From the NCBI GenBank assembly GCA_022606135.1, contig JABYQN010000004.1, positions 1,240,001 to 1,304,000 of the forward strand: a stretch of DNA of 64,000 nt, given 5' to 3'. The translations under genes were made by a program, and so were the position numbers. Source of the stretch: Fomes fomentarius. Lineage: Eukaryota > Basidiomycota > Agaricomycetes > Polyporales > Polyporaceae. Below are positions 60,340 through 64,000 of this stretch, one piece after another; the first letter of the stretch is position 1; every line of letters begins with the position of its first letter. The notes under the pieces were generated by a model. It saw nothing but the letters and a program-made list of their open reading frames with translations. It was not told the origin of the DNA and made no database searches.

Positions 60340-60469
60340 CACCCCGCGATTTTTGTTTTCTATGTTCATTCGTCTGCTTGGGTTATTGGGTTGCAAGGAA
60401 TTATCGGTTAGCGTGATCTATTGTTGTAGCATGCTCTATATGTATGCAAGTGTGTCTGTCTATAGGACC

Positions 60470-61803
60470 CTAGTGGCCTTCAATGAAGCTTGTGACTATT
60501 GCCTTGAACTCGTTCGGCCTGCAGAGGACAGTCAGTACGGAGAACAAATATGTGTTTTCATAACGACGTACCGCTCTGAATGGACTGTAACAGATGACAG
60601 ATGAGTTCAACAATTTCGTGGTGGCAGTTTTTGCCAACTTACCCCAGTGACCAGCGTTGAGTTCTTCAAGCACCATGTTCGGGAAGAACGCTCTTGCAGC
60701 GTCAATATTATGTCTATTGATGTACCTGACACGCATACATGAGGATGCCATCGACGGGAACACACATACATGTAGCTCGGTACTTACTTGCTCTTTGTTC
60801 CTTTGATGAACAGGGTTGGTTTCTCGAAGGACCGTTCGCCGGGTGCCCAGGGGAAGCCACCAATCTCTGGTATTGACTTCCCCAGTATACCGAGCGGTAT
60901 ACGGAACTTCAGAGAATGAGGGTGGTGCACAGAGGGATGCTCGAGGTTCATCAACAGGAATGCGCGCGTCATGGGATCCTAGTGGACGATGGGTTTACTT
61001 CTGTAGGTTTTCTGTTGTTCTGTGCAGCGGAACAAACGAACCTGCTCATACGGCTTCAGTACGCGATCGGCCTCCTGGCGCGTCTTCACCCCAGCCTCCT
61101 CGATCTTTTGCATAGCTTCAACATACCCTTGGAACTCGCTCGAGAGCGTGCCACGCGACGGGGCTATGTCGGCGACGATCAGGTGCGAGAGACGGTTGGC
61201 AGGTAGCTCAGGGTCGAGTGCGACTGTCATGGCTACTTTGCCTCCCCTGGAGTGGGCCAACACTTTAGTAAAGAACACACAATTGCGACAGGGTGCTTAC
61301 CGTGCTTACATCGAATGCCCGAGAAGGGAGACGTTGGACAGCTTATGTGTCTCGAAGAAGTGGATGACGTCGAGTGCCATTGCAGAGTATGTGTGGGGCT
61401 CCGCATGCGGCGAGGTCCCATGGTTGCGGAGGTCCTGATGGGTAACATAGGTGCGCTTCGCGACATCTGAAGAAGACGAGACGACGCACCAAAACATACA
61501 CAGGTCGTCCGAGTTCCTTCGCAAAAGCTCGGGAAAGCCATCCAAAGTTCCTCTTCGTCCCGCTAGACACGCACTCGGATCACGCGTCCGGCACTTCAAG
61601 AAGAATAACACATACAATAGGCCATGAAGAATTACAAGCGGCTTGCTCGTCTCGTTTCCGTCTGGCGGTACGACCTTGTCGTAATGGAGCTCTACAGGTG
61701 AGACTGTCGCCGAAGATGAATACGTCGCTCGCATGTGGAGAGCGCATGCTCGCGTCCTAGATATGCGCGACAGCAGCGCGTACTGAGATCGTCCTAGCGT
61801 CAT
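60470..61803 (-). CDS. Mitochondrial-type alpha/beta hydrolase (ABHD11/Imo32-like)
   Basis: Alpha/beta hydrolase with an apparent mitochondrial targeting sequence: start ATG 61801-61803, MTLGRSQYALLSRISRTRAC, Arg/Ser-rich and without acids. The core begins VELHYDKVVPPDGNETSKPL, VILHGLL (oxyanion strand), then NFGWLSRAFAKELGRPVYVL, DLRNHGTSPHAEPHTYSAMA, LDVIHFFETHKLSNVSLLGH with SMGGK (nucleophile GHSMGG, split by an intron), LIVADIAPSRGTLSSEFQGY, PMTRAFLLMNLEH, PTLFIKGTKSKY and ELNAGHWG (His) close to HAERPNEFKAIVTSFIEGH. Stop 60470-60472. The DLRNHGxSPH and ADIAPSRG blocks are typical of ABHD11 and yeast Imo32 (YGR031W). The human homologue protects lipoylated enzymes; the role in fungi is less known. 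Confidence 0.88.
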
Positions 61804-62074
61804 GGATGCGAGTACCTGGAGAGTGTCGTCGAGTCGGATGAATCGGCCACCGTCGGCGCCGCCGACGATGGGCAGAGTTAGTCGCTATCTGGCAGAGATA
61901 AGATTGTGCTGGCGTTAATCTGCATTGTCACGGGCCTCATCACCTGAGCCTGCCAGCCTGCCCTAAATTCGCACGATGAAAATGCGTCGAACATTTTGTG
62001 AGTACACTTGTTGCTTGTCCAGCGCGACGAGGCCGTTCGTGTCGGTGAGTCCTCCTCTTTTTACACCCCACTCT

Positions 62075-62172
62075 TCGACACGATGATACCTTTCGTTTAC
62101 CTTGAGTGGTGTTGCTTTACCAGTGGCATTCACGATGCTTGGAGTTTTTTTGTCATAGTTACACTGATCGGT
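62075..62172 (+). ncRNA. Box C/D snoRNA, snR76-like
   Basis: C box ACGATGA at 62080-62086, D box CTGA at 62164-62167, short closing stem CGA/TCG outside the boxes. The segment before D, GTCATAGTTAC (62152-62162), is fully complementary to GTAACTATGAC, which I recall from the highly conserved domain IV of large-subunit rRNA, close to the position methylated by yeast snR76. The exact methylated base differs by one under the D+5 rule as I count it, so the numbering needs a real alignment. Confidence 0.7.
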
Positions 62173-62324
62173 ATACCATACTTCCGTCTGATAGTTTGAC
62201 TGACGTTCTGTCTCTTACCAGATGCGGTCACGCTGGTTGCCTTGTGCAGTAGGATGACGAGGCTGCTGTAATCTTTGGAGGTGAGCTCCATTCCACAGCA
62301 CGGTGATCATGCTTCCCATGTTGT

Positions 62325-62415
62325 TGCGACGCGATGAGTTATAATCATTCAAACTAGAGTATCTGAGAGTCTAAGGCTCGATGCTTTACATTTATCTGTC
62401 AATCCCCTGATCACC
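62325..62415 (+). ncRNA. Box C/D snoRNA, snR78-like
   Basis: C box GCGATGA at 62331-62337, D' CTGA at 62363-62366, C' near 62379, D CTGA at 62407-62410. The guide before D', TCAAACTAGAGT (62349-62360), is a full 12-base complement of ACTCTAGTTTGA, a conserved large-subunit rRNA stretch (after GAGCTTG). The D'+5 rule points at the U of GACU|CUAG, which fits my memory of the yeast snR78 target. An alternative C box at 62303 and a perfect GGTGATC/GATCACC pairing around the unit leave its 5' end open. Confidence 0.72.
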
Positions 62416-62555
62416 CTTGCCGTTGCCCCCTTACGTACAAGAGCTGCTGGACTCGATTGCTGACTATGGTTACATCTGTAGGTCCACTGGTAGGTGGCTG
62501 GCTTGTGTCAATGTCACTAAGTGTATTGTGTAAGTCTTTGTTGCATGCATTCGAG

Positions 62556-62653
62556 GAGCTGTGATGTAATCAATGGAGTTACCGCCTGACACGTGTCTAC
62601 GGACATTGTGGTTCATGACGACAATTCCAAGGCTGTTTTTTCATGCTGAGCTG
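62556..62653 (+). ncRNA. Box C/D snoRNA, snR77-like
   Basis: C box GTGATGT at 62561-62567, D' CTGA at 62586-62589, C' near 62613-62620, D CTGA at 62646-62649, closed by AGC/GCT just outside. The guide GGAGTTACCGC (62575-62585) pairs over 11 bases (one G-U) with GCGGTAATTCC of the 18S 530-loop region. D'+5 selects the U of GCGGU, the site guided by yeast snR77 and human SNORD65. This is the strongest of the units: spacing, boxes, stem and target all agree. Confidence 0.8.
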
Positions 62654-62775
62654 CTTTTCTCGTTATTCTTGTCGCACTTCCTAACCCCTTGCACAGACAG
62701 ATCCCCACCCCTAACGATGAGCGTAATACGATGACCCTGAGCACCATGCTGGTGAGTTGAAGTCACTTTTCGTAT

Positions 62776-62868
62776 CTATATGATGTTTTTATCACGACGG
62801 TCTTCGTATCCTCGCTGCCGAAAATGCCCGCCACAGCTCAAATTCTCGGGCAACCCCTTCTGATCCTG
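62776..62868 (+). ncRNA. Box C/D snoRNA, snR73-like
   Basis: C box ATGATGT at 62780-62786 and D box CTGA at 62860-62863. The segment TCACGACGGTCT (62792-62803) is a perfect 12-base complement of AGACCGTCGTGA, conserved large-subunit rRNA near the peptidyl-transferase A-loop. The D' box behind it is degenerate; counting five bases from its position picks the second C of AGACC, the yeast snR73 target as I recall it. A second guide before D has no target I could find. Confidence 0.7.
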
Positions 62869-62979
62869 CACGATTGTCTTGCATCGATTGATTGCTGATA
62901 TATGTTTGTAGTGTGTGTTTGGGTCAAAGCCGGGGTTGTCGTGAAGTTATCTGTGTTCAGGTGTAGCATAGTGAGTATC

Positions 62980-63105
62980 TTTATATACGATGTTGAATTA
63001 TTAGAAGGCACGGTCCAGTCTCAACGAGTCGTCATCACATTATCAACTAGAATCTGTTGCTGCGTCACGGCATTGATCGATATACAATTGCGTTCTGAAA
63101 AATAA
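62980..63105 (+). ncRNA. Candidate box C/D snoRNA, target unknown
   Basis: The next intron holds a C-like box ACGATGT (62987-62993) and CTGA at 63095-63098, a similar layout to its neighbours. I could not match either possible guide to rRNA from memory, and the C box has mismatches. It may be an orphan snoRNA, another member of the set with diverged boxes, or an empty intron. Confidence 0.35.
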
Positions 63106-63130
63106 AACTCGCAGTGACCCGTTCCTGATT

Positions 63131-63982
63131 ACGTTCGACAGATCTAAAAGTGTATGTGGAATATCCATTAATAACGACGGGACTAATAGAGCACTTTGGT
63201 GAGTGGTCGTTCTTTGCGTTTGGGGTAGCTTAGCCTCTCAAACTGTACGTAGTGATCCCGTAAATGTGTACGGCGTTTCATCGGTCTACTTCGCATGCGA
63301 GACAATTCAGGGTGTCGTATACACCTTCCTTGTCTGCCACAACATTCTGGTCTGCCGTAACTTCCTGGTGTGCCGTCATATTCAAACCGCAATCGATCTC
63401 TTGAGCTCCTATCAGGAAGAATGGTCCGTCCCCTTGTTCGTCATGTACAGAACTCAGAGAGCTGAGCGCTGATTCCGTAGCTAGCAAGATGAGCCCGCGA
63501 GCTAAAATTTTCACATTGGGTGTACGGCAGCATGAGCTTGTACCTCATCGTGAACCAACGCCCGAACAAAAACGGCGCTGGAAAGGTGGCATGCCACCCC
63601 AGTATGGCGCTGAAACGGAATCTTGTATTGCCATACGGTAGTCCCATGTTCGATTGCCGCCTTAGTCGGACACAACCTTGGCTTGCTTCTCAAAGTGGCC
63701 GCAGACTTTGCCTTATCGGGGCAGGCGACCTGTTGCTCGCCCTTTCACCTCCTTTCACGCGTACAACTGCGGACGATGATGTCACGGGCCGACACACGCC
63801 GCAAAGTGTACCTCCATCGACTTCCCGACCGCATGATACCAGCGTCGGAACGCAAGCACCGTCCGTGCGGGTGGCCGACTAACTGACTAACCCCGCAACA
63901 TTTCCTCGCCCACCATGCATCCTGCTCCATAAAAGCTGGCGACAGCGGCGTAACCTCCACCCACTCTCTCTATCATCCCCCC
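63131..63982. other. Stretch after the snoRNA host gene
   Basis: About 850 bases. Donor-like GTGAGTGG at 63199 and CTG-rich repeats near 63330-63375 (GTCTGCC, GTGTGCC) could belong to further host-gene exons. Plus-strand frames up to 120 codons have no motif. A TATA-like ATAAAAG near 63931 precedes the start codon at 63983. Confidence 0.35.
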
Positions 63983-64000
63983 ATGACCATACTCTCATCG
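63983..64000 (+). CDS. Possible start of a gene running off the window
   Basis: ATG 63983 follows a C/T-rich leader (CACTCTCTCTATCATCCCCC) and a TATA-like ATAAAAG about 50 bases upstream, the arrangement of many fungal promoters. Only six codons (MTILSS) are inside the window, so no product can be named. Confidence 0.35.

Larger units (their letters stand above)
61975..63130 (+). ncRNA. Probable snoRNA host gene (non-coding, spliced)
   Basis: A chain of short exons without a lasting reading frame, separated by introns that each hold one box C/D-like unit. Introns read as GTGAGTCCTC..TTACCAG (62045-62221), GTGAGCTCC..GTACAAG (62281-62442), GTAGGTCC..CAGACAG (about 62479-62700), GTGAGTTGAAG..TTTGTAG (62752-62911) and GTGAGTATC..CTCGCAG (62971-63113). 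Exons of roughly 35-60 bases between them carry stops in all frames. One snoRNA per intron is the common fungal arrangement. The 5' and 3' ends of the transcript are not visible, so limits are approximate. Evidence is the C/D boxes, terminal pairing in at least one unit, and guide complementarity to conserved rRNA, listed under each unit. Confidence 0.75.

Noticed and set aside
62008..62199. Small proteins in the 62-63.5 kb stretch
   Set aside because: Frames do not persist across the inferred introns and are better explained by a non-coding snoRNA host.
1..64000. A linked multi-gene system such as a biosynthetic cluster, mating locus or defence island
   Set aside because: Neighbouring genes are mostly housekeeping and unrelated; there is no synthase, homeodomain pair, pheromone receptor or repeated module that would support it.

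Overview
This window looks like nuclear DNA of a basidiomycete fungus, most likely an Agaricomycete (mushroom or wood-decay type). The genes are interrupted by many short GT-AG introns of about 45-75 nt. They sit close together on both strands with no operon structure. The gene families also fit: three serpentine membrane proteins of the basidiomycete-expanded DUF6534 type, a bicupin oxalate decarboxylase, a type I metacaspase with a Pro/Gly/Tyr-rich prodomain, and SAGA-type Ubp8. I see no rRNA operon, tRNA, CRISPR array, transposon or viral gene.

Layout. 1-5.5 kb: the 5' part of a UvrD/Srs2-type helicase (cut by the window edge) and an MFS sugar transporter, both on minus. 6.6-11.4 kb: a metacaspase and an unknown basic, probably nuclear protein, both on minus. 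11.9-15.6 kb: two multi-exon 7TM-type membrane proteins on minus, one of them a clear DUF6534 member. 16.5 kb: a U2 spliceosomal RNA gene with its own TATA box, in a gene-poor stretch that also holds a long near-perfect hairpin at 18.3 kb. 18.9-26.4 kb: a forkhead transcription factor (with a reading-frame problem just before its DNA-binding domain), an AIG2/GGCT-like protein and cytosolic methionyl-tRNA synthetase. 27.8-33.1 kb: a tandem pair of DUF6534 membrane proteins on plus. 33.9-44 kb: an alpha/beta hydrolase, a pterin-carbinolamine-dehydratase-like protein, tRNA-His guanylyltransferase, a small conserved hypothetical, the Ubp8 deubiquitinase and a HIT-family protein. 44.7-47.2 kb: oxalate decarboxylase. 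47.7-52.2 kb: a very long, mostly disordered protein on minus. 52.2-55.5 kb: no gene recognised. 55.5-61.8 kb: two hypotheticals, LSM2 and a mitochondrial-type alpha/beta hydrolase. 62-63.1 kb: what I read as an intron-encoded box C/D snoRNA host gene. The last bases may hold the start of one more gene.

The most interesting element is the non-coding host gene at 62-63.1 kb. Four introns carry C/D-type units whose guide segments are complementary to conserved rRNA stretches. By my recollection these match the targets of the yeast snR76, snR78, snR77 and snR73 guides, members of the yeast snR72-78 cluster; a fifth unit has no target I could find. Together with U2, LSM2, Thg1 and MetRS, the window is rich in RNA-metabolism genes, but nothing suggests these act as a linked system. 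CDS coordinates below run from start codon to stop codon and include introns. Splice sites were placed by eye from GT-AG signals, frame and family similarity, and all rRNA complementarity was judged from memory, not by a database search.
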